64,000 bases of DNA. Source: Streptomyces sp. Y2F8-2 (GTDB lineage Bacteria > Actinomycetota > Actinomycetes > Streptomycetales > Streptomycetaceae). Of the stretch, positions 8,237-17,222 are shown piece after piece. Position 1 is the stretch's first letter, and every line of letters starts with the position of its first letter. The DNA is taken from the NCBI RefSeq assembly GCF_014905555.1, contig NZ_BNGS01000003.1, positions 868,001 to 932,000 on the forward strand, in the 5' to 3' direction. The position numbers and the translations under genes are program-made. The notes under the pieces were generated by a model, which saw nothing but the letters and a program-made list of their open reading frames with translations, was not told the DNA's origin and made no database searches.

Positions 8237-8391
8237 AGAACCTTCCTTCGATAGGCTGTACTGAACCCGCCCGCCGCATATGCCGCAGCCGCATGTGCCG
8301 TGGTGCCGCGCCGCCTTCGCGGCCTTCGGGTCCTTGGTACGTCATCGAATGTCATTCGACGATCACGCAGCTCAAGGAGAGTCAACGAGCG

Positions 8392-9309
8392 ATGGCCGGT
8401 CCAGCGTTCCGCGCCGCCGCCGTCCGGGTGCGCGTCCCCGCCACCAGCGCCAACCTCGGTCCGGGCTTCGACGCCCTCGGGCTCGCGCTGGGGCTCTACG
8501 ACGACGTGGTCGTCCGGGTGGCCGACTCCGGGCTGCACATCGACATCGCGGGCGAGGGCAGCGACACCCTCCCGCGGGACGAGAGCCATCTCCTCGTGCG
8601 GTCCCTGCGCGCCGCCTTCGACACGCTGGGCGGGCAGCCGCGCGGCCTGGAGATCGTCTGCGCCAACCGCATCCCGCACGGACGGGGCCTCGGCTCCTCC
8701 TCCGCCGCCATCTGCGCCGGCATCGTCGCCGCCCGCGCCGTGACCATAGGCGGCGACAGCCGGCTCGACGACACCGCGCTGCTGGAACTCGCCACCGAGA
8801 TCGAGGGCCACCCCGACAACGTCGCGGCCTGTCTCCTCGGCGGCTTCACCCTCTCCTGGATGGAGCGCGGCGCCGCCCGTGCGATCCGCATGGACCCCGC
8901 CGATTCCATCGTTCCGGTGGTTTTCGTCCCCGGGAAGCCGGTCCTGACCGCGACCGCGCGCGGACTGCTCCCGCGCACCGTGCCGCACGTCGACGCCGCC
9001 ACCAACGCGGGCCGCGCCGCCCTGCTCGTCGAGGCCCTGACCAGGCGCCCCGAACTGCTGCTGCCCGCCACCGAGGACCGCCTCCACCAGGAGTACCGCG
9101 CCCCGGCCATGCCGGAGAGCGCCGCGCTGGTGGAGCGGCTGCGGGCGGACGGCATCCCCGCGGTGATCTCCGGCGCCGGCCCCACGGTCCTGGCACTCGC
9201 CGACGGTGCGAGCGCCGACAAGGTGGCCGACCTGGCGGGCGAGGGCTGGGCCGCCAACCGGCTGGAGCTGGACAGCCAGGGAGCGAGCGTGCTGCCGCTT
9301 GCGCCCTGA
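8392..9309 (+). CDS. thrB: homoserine kinase
   Basis: A GHMP-family kinase that phosphorylates homoserine with ATP, supplying ThrC. The 305 residues show PATSANLGPGFD at 14-25, the ATP-binding GRGLGSSSAA loop, GHPDNVAA, and a late GAGPTVLALA. ATG 8392 is chosen because the GHMP fold begins within ten residues and AAGGAG lies 12 bases upstream; an open frame extends further 5' but carries no homology. It is the last gene of the hom-thrC-thrB cluster. Confidence 0.95.
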   Translation: MAGPAFRAAAVRVRVPATSANLGPGFDALGLALGLYDDVVVRVADSGLHIDIAGEGSDTLPRDESHLLVRSLRAAFDTLGGQPRGLEIVCANRIPHGRGLGSSSAAICAGIVAARAVTIGGDSRLDDTALLELATEIEGHPDNVAACLLGGFTLSWMERGAARAIRMDPADSIVPVVFVPGKPVLTATARGLLPRTVPHVDAATNAGRAALLVEALTRRPELLLPATEDRLHQEYRAPAMPESAALVERLRADGIPAVISGAGPTVLALADGASADKVADLAGEGWAANRLELDSQGASVLPLAP

Positions 9310-9717
9310 CACACGGTTGCCGGATTTCGAGAGGGGGAATGTTTGTTGGATCCGGTAGTGTTAACCTCAAGTCTGCACCCGACCCCGCCATGGCGAGGTG
9401 CTTCGTGTCCCCGTCCGGGACCAACATTCTTCCGGGAGCTTCCCAAGCTGCTCTGTGTTCCGTATCACGTACCTGAGCCATACGTCGTACGCGGACACTG
9501 AGCGGATTGCAGAGCACGCTCCGGAATCGGCGTGACCGAGCCGCGCGACACAAAACCGGGTGTCACGGCTTCGGGAAGCGCCAATCACCAGATATCTCTT
9601 CCGCCGCTTTGGCGGACCACCGCACCGGCACGGTTCACACAAACCGGACCGAAGCCGGACAGCACAACCGGTCGCCGAGCCAGACAGGCCGACGTCCGCT
9701 CCAGGGAAGGACCCTTC
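9310..9717 (+). promoter_or_regulatory. rho promoter and long 5' leader
   Basis: These 408 bases contain no gene. A cluster of AT-rich sequence at about 9341-9366 (TTGTTGG ... TAGTGT followed by TAACCT) is the most promoter-like segment. It would give a leader of roughly 350 nt before rho. Long leaders in front of rho fit autogenous control by Rho-dependent termination, well established in E. coli and inferred here. No strong intrinsic terminator is visible within it. Confidence 0.4.
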
Positions 9718-11715
9718 GTGAGCGACACCACCGATCTGATGGGCGCACGTGTCGAGGACACCGCTGCCGCGCCCGCCACGGACGCCTCCGCGCCTGCCAC
9801 CGGTGCCGGGTCCCGGCGGCGCCGCGGTACCGGCCTCGAGGGCATGGTGCTGGCCGAGCTGCAGCAGGTCGCATCCGGCCTCGGCATCAGGGGCACGGCG
9901 CGCATGCGCAAGAGCCAGCTGATCGAGGTCATCAAGGAGGCGCAGGCGGGGGGTGGCGCCCCGGCCGCCAAGGCCGACACCGCCACCGAGACCAAGCCCA
10001 AGCGCCGGGCCACCTCCAGGACCCGCACCGGCGACGAAGCCGCCCCGGCCGAGCCCAAGGCCGCCAAGGCCGACAAGGCCTCCTCCGAGCAGGCCGTGGC
10101 CCCGCAGCAGATCGAGATCCCCGGCCAGGGAGCCGGTGACGACGCCCCGGCCGAGCGCCGCCGGCGCCGCGCCACCGCCGAGGCCGGCAGCCCCGAGACC
10201 GTCGCCGCCGAGGCGCAGAGCGAGCCGAAGGCCGAGACCCCGGCCCAGCCCCAGCAGGCCCAGCCGCAGGGCGACGGCGCCAAGGCCGACTCCGGCGACG
10301 GCGGCGAGGGCCGCCGCCGCGACCGCCGTGAGCGCGGCCGTGACCGCGACCGCCGCGGCAAGGGCGACGACCAGCAGCAGGGCCAGGGCGGCGGCCGCCA
10401 GGACCGTCAGCAGCAGGGCCAGCAGCAGGGTGGCGGACGCCAGGACCGCAACACCGGTCCGCAGGACGACGACGACTTCGACGGCGGACGCCGGGGCCGT
10501 CGCGGCCGCTACCGCGACCGCCGTGGCCGTCGTGGCCGCGACGACATCGCCGCCGAGCCGCAGCTCGCCGAGGACGACGTCCTGATCCCCGTCGCGGGCA
10601 TCCTGGACATCCTCGACAACTACGCCTTCATCCGGACCTCCGGCTACCTGCCGGGCCCGAACGACGTGTACGTCTCCCTCGCCCAGGTCCGCAAGAACGG
10701 CCTGCGCAAGGGTGACCACATCACGGGTGCGGTCCGTCAGCCCAAGGAGGGCGAGCGCCGCGAGAAGTTCAACGCGCTGGTCCGCCTCGACTCCGTCAAC
10801 GGCATGGCGCCCGAACACGGCCGCGGCCGCCCGGAGTTCAACAAGCTGACCCCGCTCTACCCGCAGGACCGCCTCCGCCTGGAGACGGACCCCGGTGTCC
10901 TCACCACCCGCATCATCGACCTGGTCTCGCCGATCGGTAAGGGCCAGCGCGGTCTGATCGTGGCCCCGCCGAAGACCGGTAAGACCATGATCATGCAGGC
11001 GATCGCCAACGCGATCACGCACAACAACCCCGAGTGCCACCTGATGGTCGTCCTCGTCGACGAGCGTCCGGAAGAGGTCACCGACATGCAGCGGTCGGTC
11101 AAGGGCGAGGTCATCTCCTCGACCTTCGACCGCCCGGCCGAGGACCACACCACGGTCGCCGAGCTGGCCATCGAGCGCGCCAAGCGCCTGGTGGAGCTGG
11201 GCCACGACGTCGTCGTGCTGCTCGACTCGATCACGCGTCTGGGCCGTGCGTACAACCTCGCCGCCCCGGCCTCCGGCCGCATCCTGTCCGGTGGTGTCGA
11301 CTCGACGGCCCTGTACCCGCCGAAGCGCTTCTTCGGTGCGGCCCGCAACATCGAGGACGGCGGCTCGCTGACCATCCTCGCCACCGCCCTGGTGGACACC
11401 GGGTCCCGCATGGACGAGGTGATCTTCGAGGAGTTCAAGGGCACCGGCAACATGGAGCTCAAGCTCGACCGGAAGCTCGCCGACAAGCGCATCTTCCCCG
11501 CGGTGGACGTGGACGCGTCCGGTACGCGCAAGGAGGAGATCCTGCTCGGCGCCGAGGAGCTCAACATCGTCTGGAAGCTGCGCCGGGTGCTGCACGCGCT
11601 CGACCAGCAGCAGGCGATCGAGCTGCTCCTCGACAAGATGAAGCAGACCAAGTCGAACGTCGAGTTCCTGATGCAGATCCAGAAGACGACCCCGGCCCCC
11701 GGCAACGGGGACTGA
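9718..11715 (+). CDS. rho: transcription termination factor Rho
   Basis: Hexameric RNA helicase that ends transcription. Order of parts: Rho_N helix-extended-helix fold (about residues 40-78, [28 protein letters not shown] in essence), then an insertion of some 190 residues (about 80-270) rich in Arg, Gly, Gln, Asp and Ala with RRGRRG and QQQGQ runs, then the cold-shock-like RNA-binding domain, then the ATPase with the P-loop PPKTGKT (Lys422) and the [11 protein letters not shown] segment. At 665 residues it is far longer than the 419 of E. coli, as in other high-GC actinobacteria. GTG 9718 has GGAAGGA eight bases upstream. It has its own leader and a strong terminator. Confidence 0.96.
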   Translation: MSDTTDLMGARVEDTAAAPATDASAPATGAGSRRRRGTGLEGMVLAELQQVASGLGIRGTARMRKSQLIEVIKEAQAGGGAPAAKADTATETKPKRRATSRTRTGDEAAPAEPKAAKADKASSEQAVAPQQIEIPGQGAGDDAPAERRRRRATAEAGSPETVAAEAQSEPKAETPAQPQQAQPQGDGAKADSGDGGEGRRRDRRERGRDRDRRGKGDDQQQGQGGGRQDRQQQGQQQGGGRQDRNTGPQDDDDFDGGRRGRRGRYRDRRGRRGRDDIAAEPQLAEDDVLIPVAGILDILDNYAFIRTSGYLPGPNDVYVSLAQVRKNGLRKGDHITGAVRQPKEGERREKFNALVRLDSVNGMAPEHGRGRPEFNKLTPLYPQDRLRLETDPGVLTTRIIDLVSPIGKGQRGLIVAPPKTGKTMIMQAIANAITHNNPECHLMVVLVDERPEEVTDMQRSVKGEVISSTFDRPAEDHTTVAELAIERAKRLVELGHDVVVLLDSITRLGRAYNLAAPASGRILSGGVDSTALYPPKRFFGAARNIEDGGSLTILATALVDTGSRMDEVIFEEFKGTGNMELKLDRKLADKRIFPAVDVDASGTRKEEILLGAEELNIVWKLRRVLHALDQQQAIELLLDKMKQTKSNVEFLMQIQKTTPAPGNGD

Positions 11716-11729
11716 GCAGGTCGTCACAG

Positions 11730-11769
11730 CACAGGGCCGCCCCGTCGGGTACGACGGGGCGGCCCTGTG
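11730..11769 (+). terminator. rho terminator
   Basis: A perfect 18-bp GC-rich stem (11730-11747 with 11752-11769) has a GGTA loop and begins 15 bases after the rho stop codon. It is among the strongest hairpins in the window. Confidence 0.85.
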
Positions 11770-11999
11770 CGTCGGCGAGATTTACGCCACAAGGAACTGA
11801 TTGCGGGCGGTACGGCCCCTACGCCCCTGTACGGGCGAAGTCGCAGGTGAACGCGATGCTGCCGACCCCGCAGTGACCGTGCGTGTTTGCCGGGCCACGT
11901 CCTGGACACTCAGCGTTGTGCAACTCTTGCTCCGGTTTCTCCGTCTGACCGAACGGAGCGACCATGGACCAATGAGAGGCCGCCAGGACTGAGGAGCAC

Positions 12000-13139
12000 A
12001 TGCCTTCCGAGAGCACGCCGGACGCCGGCATAGCCGGCGAGGCCACGACGCTGGGCCCGCGTCGCGGCGGCAAGGGCCGCCGCCGCAAGCCCCGCAGCGC
12101 CGGACGCAAGGCGCTCACGGCCACCGCATGGAGTGCGGCGGGCATCCTGCTGCTCGGCGGCACCGGCGCGGGCTACCTGTACTTCAAGCTCAACGGCAAC
12201 ATCAAGAGCGTCGACATCAACCAGGCGCTCGGCGGCGACCGGCCCCGGAAGGTCGACAACGGCTCCGAGAACATCCTGGTCCTCGGCTCGGACACCCGTT
12301 CCGGCGCCAACAGGAAGCTGGGCGGCGGCACCGACGACGGCACCGGGCGTTCGGACACGGCGATGATCGTGCACCTGTACAAGGGCCACAGGCAGGCCAG
12401 CGTCGTCTCCATCCCGCGCGACACCCTCGTCGACCGCCCCGCGTGCACCGACCCCAAGGGCGTCACGCACGCCGCGGGCCGCGGCTCCATGTTCAACGAG
12501 GCCTACTCCGTCGGCGGCGCCACCTGCGCCGTGAAGACCGTCGAGTCGATCACCGGTATCCGTATGGACCACTACATCGAGGTCGACTTCGCCGGGTTCG
12601 AGAAACTGATCGACACTCTCGGCGGCGTCCAGGTGACCACCACCAAGGACATCCACGACGACAGCAGCCACCTCGACCTGAAGGCCGGCACGCACACCCT
12701 CAACGGGCAGCAGGCGCTCGGCCTGGTCCGCACCCGGCACGGCGTGGGCGACGGCTCCGACCTCGGGCGCATCCAGCTCCAGCAGGCGTTCATCAAGGCC
12801 CTGGTCAGCCAGGTCGAGCACATCGGCGTGCTGACCAGCCCGCAGAAGCTGTACGACCTCGCCGACACCGCGACGAAGTCCGTCACCACCGACTCCGACC
12901 TGGCCTCCGTCAAGGACCTGGCGTCGTTCGCCGAGGGGCTGAAGGGCATCAGCTCCTCCCACATGAACATGGTGACGATGCCGGTCCAGTACGACCCGGC
13001 GAACCCGAACCGGGTCCTGCTGGACGAGGCCAAGGCCCGGCTGATGTGGACCGCACTGAAGAACGACCAGCCGATCCCGGCGGCGGCGACGAAGGGGACG
13101 GCCACGGGCGAGGCCAAGGGTGTGGTCAGTGCCCCGTAA
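12000..13139 (+). CDS. LytR-CpsA-Psr (LCP) family cell-wall ligase
   Basis: LCP proteins transfer lipid-linked teichoic or other glycopolymers to peptidoglycan outside the membrane. The 379-residue protein has a basic cytoplasmic N-terminus, one membrane helix (about 39-60, TAWSAAGILLLGGTGAGYLYF region) and an extracellular LCP domain. That domain carries NILVLGSDTRSG, GRSDTAMIVHL and SIPRDTLV, holding the Asp and Arg residues that bind pyrophosphate, then the late LGLVRTRHG. ATG 12000 follows GAGGAG. It is a single gene between the rho terminator and rpmE. It matches the remembered SCO5358; the polymer transferred is not deducible. Confidence 0.88.
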   Translation: MPSESTPDAGIAGEATTLGPRRGGKGRRRKPRSAGRKALTATAWSAAGILLLGGTGAGYLYFKLNGNIKSVDINQALGGDRPRKVDNGSENILVLGSDTRSGANRKLGGGTDDGTGRSDTAMIVHLYKGHRQASVVSIPRDTLVDRPACTDPKGVTHAAGRGSMFNEAYSVGGATCAVKTVESITGIRMDHYIEVDFAGFEKLIDTLGGVQVTTTKDIHDDSSHLDLKAGTHTLNGQQALGLVRTRHGVGDGSDLGRIQLQQAFIKALVSQVEHIGVLTSPQKLYDLADTATKSVTTDSDLASVKDLASFAEGLKGISSSHMNMVTMPVQYDPANPNRVLLDEAKARLMWTALKNDQPIPAAATKGTATGEAKGVVSAP

Positions 13140-13251
13140 GGGGCGCGAGGCACCACATCGAGCCCGCACCCGCCCACGGCGACGAGGCGGCCCCCGGTAG
13201 GCGAACCCACCCGTCCTGCCGTTAGGGAATACACGAGCCCGGCCCCCGGTT

Positions 13252-13355
13252 TTGGGGGATGGCGCCAGTCCTGGCAGACTGGTACGTCGGCTCCGGTTCA
13301 CGCTCCCGCATCCCGCGGCTGCGACCCGGCGCCCTCCCGGAAACTAGGAGACACC
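13252..13355 (+). promoter_or_regulatory. rpmE promoter and possible L31 leader RNA
   Basis: TTGGGG (13252-13257) and CAGACT (13275-13280), 17 bases apart, make a good vegetative promoter. It would start a leader of about 70 nt ending in the rpmE ribosome-binding site AGGAG. The leader has short GC-rich complementary blocks (CCCGCGGCTGCG and CCGGCGCCCTCCCGG). Ribosomal-leader RNAs in front of actinobacterial rpmE have been proposed in the literature (L31-Actinobacteria motif). Whether this sequence matches that model was not tested. Confidence 0.4.
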
Positions 13356-13577
13356 TTGAAGCGCGACATCCACCCCGCGTACGTCGAGACGCAGGTCAGC
13401 TGCACCTGCGGCGCGTCGTTCACCACCCGTAGCACCATCGAGTCCGGCACCATCCGGGCCGAGGTCTGCTCCGAGTGCCACCCGTTCTACACGGGCAAGC
13501 AGAAGATCCTCGACACCGGTGGCCGTGTGGCCCGCTTCGAGGCCCGCTTCGGCAAGGCTGCCGCTGCCAAGAAGTAG
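13356..13577 (+). CDS. rpmE: 50S ribosomal protein L31, zinc-binding form
   Basis: A 73-residue ribosomal protein with the C-terminal signature [17 protein letters not shown] and CSECH supply the cysteines that bind zinc, distinguishing it from the cysteine-free, zinc-starvation paralogue regulated by Zur. Translation starts at a TTG (13356) with AGGAG five bases upstream; no nearby ATG or GTG would give the conserved KRDIHP beginning. A strong terminator follows, so it is monocistronic. Confidence 0.96.
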   Translation: MKRDIHPAYVETQVSCTCGASFTTRSTIESGTIRAEVCSECHPFYTGKQKILDTGGRVARFEARFGKAAAAKK

Positions 13578-13586
13578 CGAGCCCAC

Positions 13587-13635
13587 AGCGCCGGTCTCCG
13601 GTGCCCCCTTCGCCGGGGGCACCGGGGCCGGCGCT
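13587..13635 (+). terminator. rpmE terminator
   Basis: Complementary arms 13587-13608 and 13615-13635 form a stem of about 21 bp with a short loop containing TTCG, ten bases after the rpmE stop. Confidence 0.8.
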
Positions 13636-13711
13636 TTGCGGTGCAGCCATTGTTCGTCGTACACACGTCCCCATGCCCCGGCCGGGCAGGGGGCATTTCA
13701 GGGAGCCGGAG

Positions 13712-14782
13712 ATGTTCGAGGCGGTCGAGGAACTGGTCGGCGAGCACGCCGACCTGGAGAAGAAACTCGCGGATCCGTCGATCCACGCCGACCAGGCGGG
13801 CGCGCGCAGGCTGAACAAGCGCTACGCCGAGCTGGGCCCGATCGTCGCCACGTACCGCTCCTGGAAGCAGACCGGCGACGACATCGAGACGGCGCGCGAA
13901 CTCGCCGCCGACGACCCCGACTTCGCGGCCGAGGTCAAGGAGCTGGAGAAGCAGCGCGAGGAGCTGACCGAGAAGCTGCGCCTGCTGCTCGTCCCGCGCG
14001 ACCCCAGCGACGACAAGGACGTCATCCTCGAGATCAAGGCGGGCGCGGGCGGCGACGAGTCCGCCCTGTTCGCCGGCGACCTGCTGCGCATGTACCTGCG
14101 CTACGCCGAGCGCGTCGGCTGGAAGACCGAGATCATCGACTCCACCGAGTCCGAGCTCGGCGGCTACAAGGACGTCCAGGTCGCGGTGAAGGCACGCGGC
14201 CAGGTCGAGCCCGGCCAGGGCGTGTGGGCCCGGCTGAAGTACGAGGGCGGGGTGCACCGCGTGCAGCGCGTGCCCGCGACCGAGTCCCAGGGCCGTATCC
14301 ACACCTCCGCGGCCGGTGTCCTCGTCACCCCCGAGGCCGAGGAGGTCGACGTGGAGATCAACCCCAACGACCTCCGGATCGACGTCTACCGGTCCTCGGG
14401 CCCCGGCGGCCAGTCCGTCAACACCACCGACTCCGCGGTGCGCATCACGCACATCCCGACCGGCGTCGTCGCCTCCTGCCAGAACGAGAAGAGCCAGCTG
14501 CAGAACAAGCAGCAGGCGATGCGTATCCTGCGCTCCAGGCTGCTCGCCATGGCGCAGGAGGAGGCGGAGAAGGAGGCCGCCGACGCCCGCCGCAGCCAGG
14601 TCCGCACCGTCGACCGCTCCGAGAAGATCCGCACGTACAACTTCCCGGAGAACCGCATCTCGGACCACCGCGTCGGCTTCAAGGCGTACAACCTGGACCA
14701 GGTCCTGGACGGCGACCTCGACGCGGTCATCCAGGCCTGTGTCGACGCGGACTCGGCCGCCAAGCTCGCCGCCGCCGCGTAG
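13712..14782 (+). CDS. prfA: peptide chain release factor 1
   Basis: RF1 recognises UAA and UAG and triggers peptide release. The 356-residue protein has the tripeptide anticodon PAT (in [15 protein letters not shown]) and the catalytic GGQ at residues 232-234, as expected for RF1 rather than RF2. ATG 13712 begins the conserved [12 protein letters not shown] helix, with GGGA upstream; the longer open frame 5' of it runs through the rpmE terminator. prmC, whose product methylates the GGQ glutamine, follows 49 bases downstream, the classical pairing. Confidence 0.97.
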   Translation: MFEAVEELVGEHADLEKKLADPSIHADQAGARRLNKRYAELGPIVATYRSWKQTGDDIETARELAADDPDFAAEVKELEKQREELTEKLRLLLVPRDPSDDKDVILEIKAGAGGDESALFAGDLLRMYLRYAERVGWKTEIIDSTESELGGYKDVQVAVKARGQVEPGQGVWARLKYEGGVHRVQRVPATESQGRIHTSAAGVLVTPEAEEVDVEINPNDLRIDVYRSSGPGGQSVNTTDSAVRITHIPTGVVASCQNEKSQLQNKQQAMRILRSRLLAMAQEEAEKEAADARRSQVRTVDRSEKIRTYNFPENRISDHRVGFKAYNLDQVLDGDLDAVIQACVDADSAAKLAAAA

Positions 14783-14831
14783 GGCTCCGTACCAGCCGCA
14801 CCAGGCCCGTAGACAGCACCGGAGGACCAGC

Positions 14832-15677
14832 GTGAACCTGCTGCTCGCGGAGGTGGCCCAGGCCACCCAGCGGCTGGCCGACGCCGGCGTGCCCTCGCCG
14901 CGCAACGACGCGGAGGAGCTCGCCGCGTTCGTGCACGGCGTCAAGCGGGGCGAGCTGCACTCCGTGAAGGACTCGGACTTCGACGCCCGCTACTGGGAGG
15001 TCATCGCGCGCCGGGAGCAGCGCGAGCCGCTCCAGCACATCACCGGGCGTGCCTACTTCCGGTACCTGGAACTCCAGGTCGGACCCGGGGTGTTCGTGCC
15101 GCGCCCGGAGACCGAGTCGGTCGTCGGCTGGGCCATAGACGCCGTACGGGCCATGGACGTCGTCGAGCCGTGCATCGTGGACCTGTGCACCGGCTCCGGC
15201 GCCATCGCGCTCGCCCTCGCGCAGGAGGTTCCACGCTCGCGCGTGCACGCGGTGGAGCTGTCCGAGGACGCCCTGCAGTGGACCCGCAAGAACATGGCGG
15301 GCTCCAGGGTCGACCTGCGTCAGGGAGACGCGCGGGACGCGTTTCCGGACCTCAACGGACAGGTCGACCTGGTGATCTCCAACCCGCCGTACATCCCGCT
15401 CACCGAGTGGGAGTACGTGGCCCCGGAGGCCCGGGACTACGACCCGGAACTGGCCCTGTTCTCCGGCGAGGACGGCCTGGACCTCATCCGGGGCATCGAG
15501 CGCACCGCGCACCGGCTGCTGCGCCCCGGTGGCGTCGTCGTCATCGAGCACGCCGACACCCAGGGCGGCCAGGTGCCGTGGATCTTCACCGAGGAGCGGG
15601 GCTGGGCCGACGCGGCCGACCACCCCGACCTGAACAACCGCCCGCGCTTCGCGACCGCCCGCAAGGCCCTGCCGTGA
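14832..15677 (+). CDS. prmC: peptide chain release factor N5-glutamine methyltransferase
   Basis: SAM-dependent methylation of the GGQ glutamine in release factors. The 281 residues comprise a helical N-terminal substrate domain and a Rossmann methyltransferase domain with VDLCTGSGAIALAL (SAM binding) and the catalytic NPPY at 184-187 (SNPPYIP). GTG 14832 has GGAGGA six bases upstream. It lies directly after prfA and overlaps a possible 18-codon ORF by the GTGA tetranucleotide. Confidence 0.95.
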   Translation: MNLLLAEVAQATQRLADAGVPSPRNDAEELAAFVHGVKRGELHSVKDSDFDARYWEVIARREQREPLQHITGRAYFRYLELQVGPGVFVPRPETESVVGWAIDAVRAMDVVEPCIVDLCTGSGAIALALAQEVPRSRVHAVELSEDALQWTRKNMAGSRVDLRQGDARDAFPDLNGQVDLVISNPPYIPLTEWEYVAPEARDYDPELALFSGEDGLDLIRGIERTAHRLLRPGGVVVIEHADTQGGQVPWIFTEERGWADAADHPDLNNRPRFATARKALP

Positions 15678-15730
15678 GCATCCCTGAGACTCTTTTCCCG
15701 CAGCAGTACGTGTACGAGGAGGCCAGCTGA
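15674..15730 (+). CDS. possible 18-residue coupled ORF
   Basis: GTG 15674 overlaps the prmC stop (GTGA) and reads MSIPETLFPQQYVYEEAS before TGA 15728-15730, two bases before the next ATG. The arrangement fits translational coupling between prmC and tsaC. The peptide has no recognisable motif. It may only keep ribosomes moving, or may be chance. Confidence 0.25.
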   Translation: MSIPETLFPQQYVYEEAS

Positions 15731-15732
15731 CA

Positions 15733-16380
15733 ATGGCACGGCGATACGACACCAACGACGCGACCGACCGCACGACGGGTCTGCGCGAGGCCGCGTCCGC
15801 CGTCCGCCGGGGCGAACTCGTGGTGCTGCCGACCGACACGGTGTACGGCATCGGCGCCGACGCGTTCTCCGCGGAGGCCGTGGCCGACCTGCTCCAGGCC
15901 AAGGGCCGCGGCCGCAACATGCCCACGCCCGTCCTCATCGGCTCCCCGAACACGCTGCACGGCCTCGTCACGGACTTCTCCGAGATGGCGTGGGAGCTGG
16001 TGGACGCGTTCTGGCCGGGGGCCCTCACCCTCGTCACCAAGCACCAGCCGTCGCTGCAGTGGGACCTGGGGGACACCCGGGGCACCGTCGCCGTGCGGAT
16101 GCCGCTGCATCCGGTCGCGATCGAGCTGCTGACGGAGGTCGGGCCGATGGCGGTCTCCTCCGCGAACCTCACCGGCCATCCGGCGCCGGAGACGTGCGAC
16201 GCCGCGCAGGAGATGCTCGGCGACTCCGTCTCCGTCTACCTGGACGGCGGCCCCACCCCCGGCAACGTGCCGTCGTCGATCGTCGACGTCACCGGCAAGG
16301 TGCCCGTGCTGCTGCGCGAGGGCGCCCTGTCGCCGGAGGAGCTGCGCAAGGTCGTACCCGACCTCGAGGTGGCGAATTGA
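15733..16380 (+). CDS. tsaC: L-threonylcarbamoyladenylate synthase (Sua5/YrdC/YciO family)
   Basis: Makes threonylcarbamoyl-AMP from threonine, bicarbonate and ATP for the t6A37 modification of ANN-decoding tRNAs. At 215 residues it is the short YrdC-only form. Family motifs are LPTDTVYGIGADAF at 33-46, KGRGRNMPTPVL, FWPGALTLV, and the SSANLTGHPAP loop; the KxR-SxN pattern is present. It follows prmC closely, placing three translation-fidelity genes (prfA, prmC, tsaC) together. Confidence 0.93.
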   Translation: MARRYDTNDATDRTTGLREAASAVRRGELVVLPTDTVYGIGADAFSAEAVADLLQAKGRGRNMPTPVLIGSPNTLHGLVTDFSEMAWELVDAFWPGALTLVTKHQPSLQWDLGDTRGTVAVRMPLHPVAIELLTEVGPMAVSSANLTGHPAPETCDAAQEMLGDSVSVYLDGGPTPGNVPSSIVDVTGKVPVLLREGALSPEELRKVVPDLEVAN

Positions 16381-16387
16381 CGGCCCC

Positions 16388-16432
16388 TGACTCCCCCAAG
16401 CTCTCGGCTTCCCTCGAGCAGGGGGCACCCCC
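16388..16432. repeat. Streptomyces intergenic palindromic repeat
   Basis: The segment running CTCCCCCAAGCTCTCGGC to CTCGAGCAGGGGGCACCCCC is a familiar dispersed Streptomyces element (recognised from memory). Its CCCCC/GGGGG arms can fold into a hairpin. It ends exactly at the ATG of the next gene and so forms its ribosome-binding region. Confidence 0.65.
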
Positions 16433-17092
16433 ATGCGTGGCATAGGCAACGGGGACGAGACGGGGGACCCGGCCCAGCCGGGTCCGCCCCGCGACACCTT
16501 CCGCATCCTCCACGTCAGCACCGGCAACGTGTGCCGCTCGCCGATCACCGAGCGGCTGACCCGGCACGCCCTGGCGGACCGGCTCGGCGACCCGCTGTGG
16601 GGCGGGGTCATCGTCGAGAGCGCGGGCACCTGGGGCCATGAGGGCGCGCCCATGGAGGCGAACGCGGAGGCGGTCCTCGCGGACTTCGGGGCGGATGCCT
16701 CCGGGTTCGTGGGGCGGGAGCTGCTGGACGAGCATGTGATCAGGGCCGACCTGGTGCTGACCGCCACGCGGGACCACCGGGCGCAGGTGATCTCCATGGG
16801 GCACTCGGCGGGGCTGCGCACGTTCACCCTGAAGGAGTTCACGCGGCTGGTGCGCGCGATAGACCCGGCCACCTTGCCGCCCCTGGAGGACGGTGTGGTC
16901 GCGCGTGCGCGGGCGCTGGTGCGCGCTGCGGCGGCTCTACGCGGGTGGCTGCTGGCGCCTACGGCGGAGGCGGACGAGGTGTACGACCCGTACGGGGCGC
17001 CTCTGCCGTTCTTCCGGGCGATCGGGGACGAGATCCATCAGGCGCTGGAGCCGGTGGTGACGGCGCTGACGGGGGTGCCTGCGCGGACGTAG
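16433..17092 (+). CDS. low-molecular-weight protein-tyrosine phosphatase homologue lacking the nucleophilic Cys
   Basis: The 219-residue protein has the LMW-PTP fold signatures: a P-loop HVSTGNVCRSPITER (27-41), AGTWG, a central ADLVLTATRDHR, and a late DPYG with Asp185 at the general-acid position. In active enzymes the P-loop is C-X-G-N-X-C-R-S; here the first, nucleophilic Cys is Ser29, while the second Cys (34) and Arg35 remain. It should be unable to form the phosphocysteine intermediate. It may bind phosphotyrosine without hydrolysis or have another role. The start lies at the edge of an intergenic repeat with no clear ribosome-binding site. It matches the remembered SCO5363 position. 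Confidence 0.8.
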   Translation: MRGIGNGDETGDPAQPGPPRDTFRILHVSTGNVCRSPITERLTRHALADRLGDPLWGGVIVESAGTWGHEGAPMEANAEAVLADFGADASGFVGRELLDEHVIRADLVLTATRDHRAQVISMGHSAGLRTFTLKEFTRLVRAIDPATLPPLEDGVVARARALVRAAAALRGWLLAPTAEADEVYDPYGAPLPFFRAIGDEIHQALEPVVTALTGVPART

Positions 17093-17222
17093 GCTCCCGT
17101 GGCTTCTGGGCGCCCGGAGGTGTGCAGGACCCGGGGTGCGGTTGCCCGGGGAAGGTCGCGCAGCCCGGCGTTAAGCGGCGCCTCCCCGAGCTCCGAGCAG
17201 GTGATACACCCAGCGCCCACCC

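Noticed and set aside
5832..8345. An 837-residue minus-strand frame opposite hom and thrC
   Set aside because: Shadow of two enzymes with intact catalytic motifs; composition is biased to Gly/Asp/Val/Arg with no domain.
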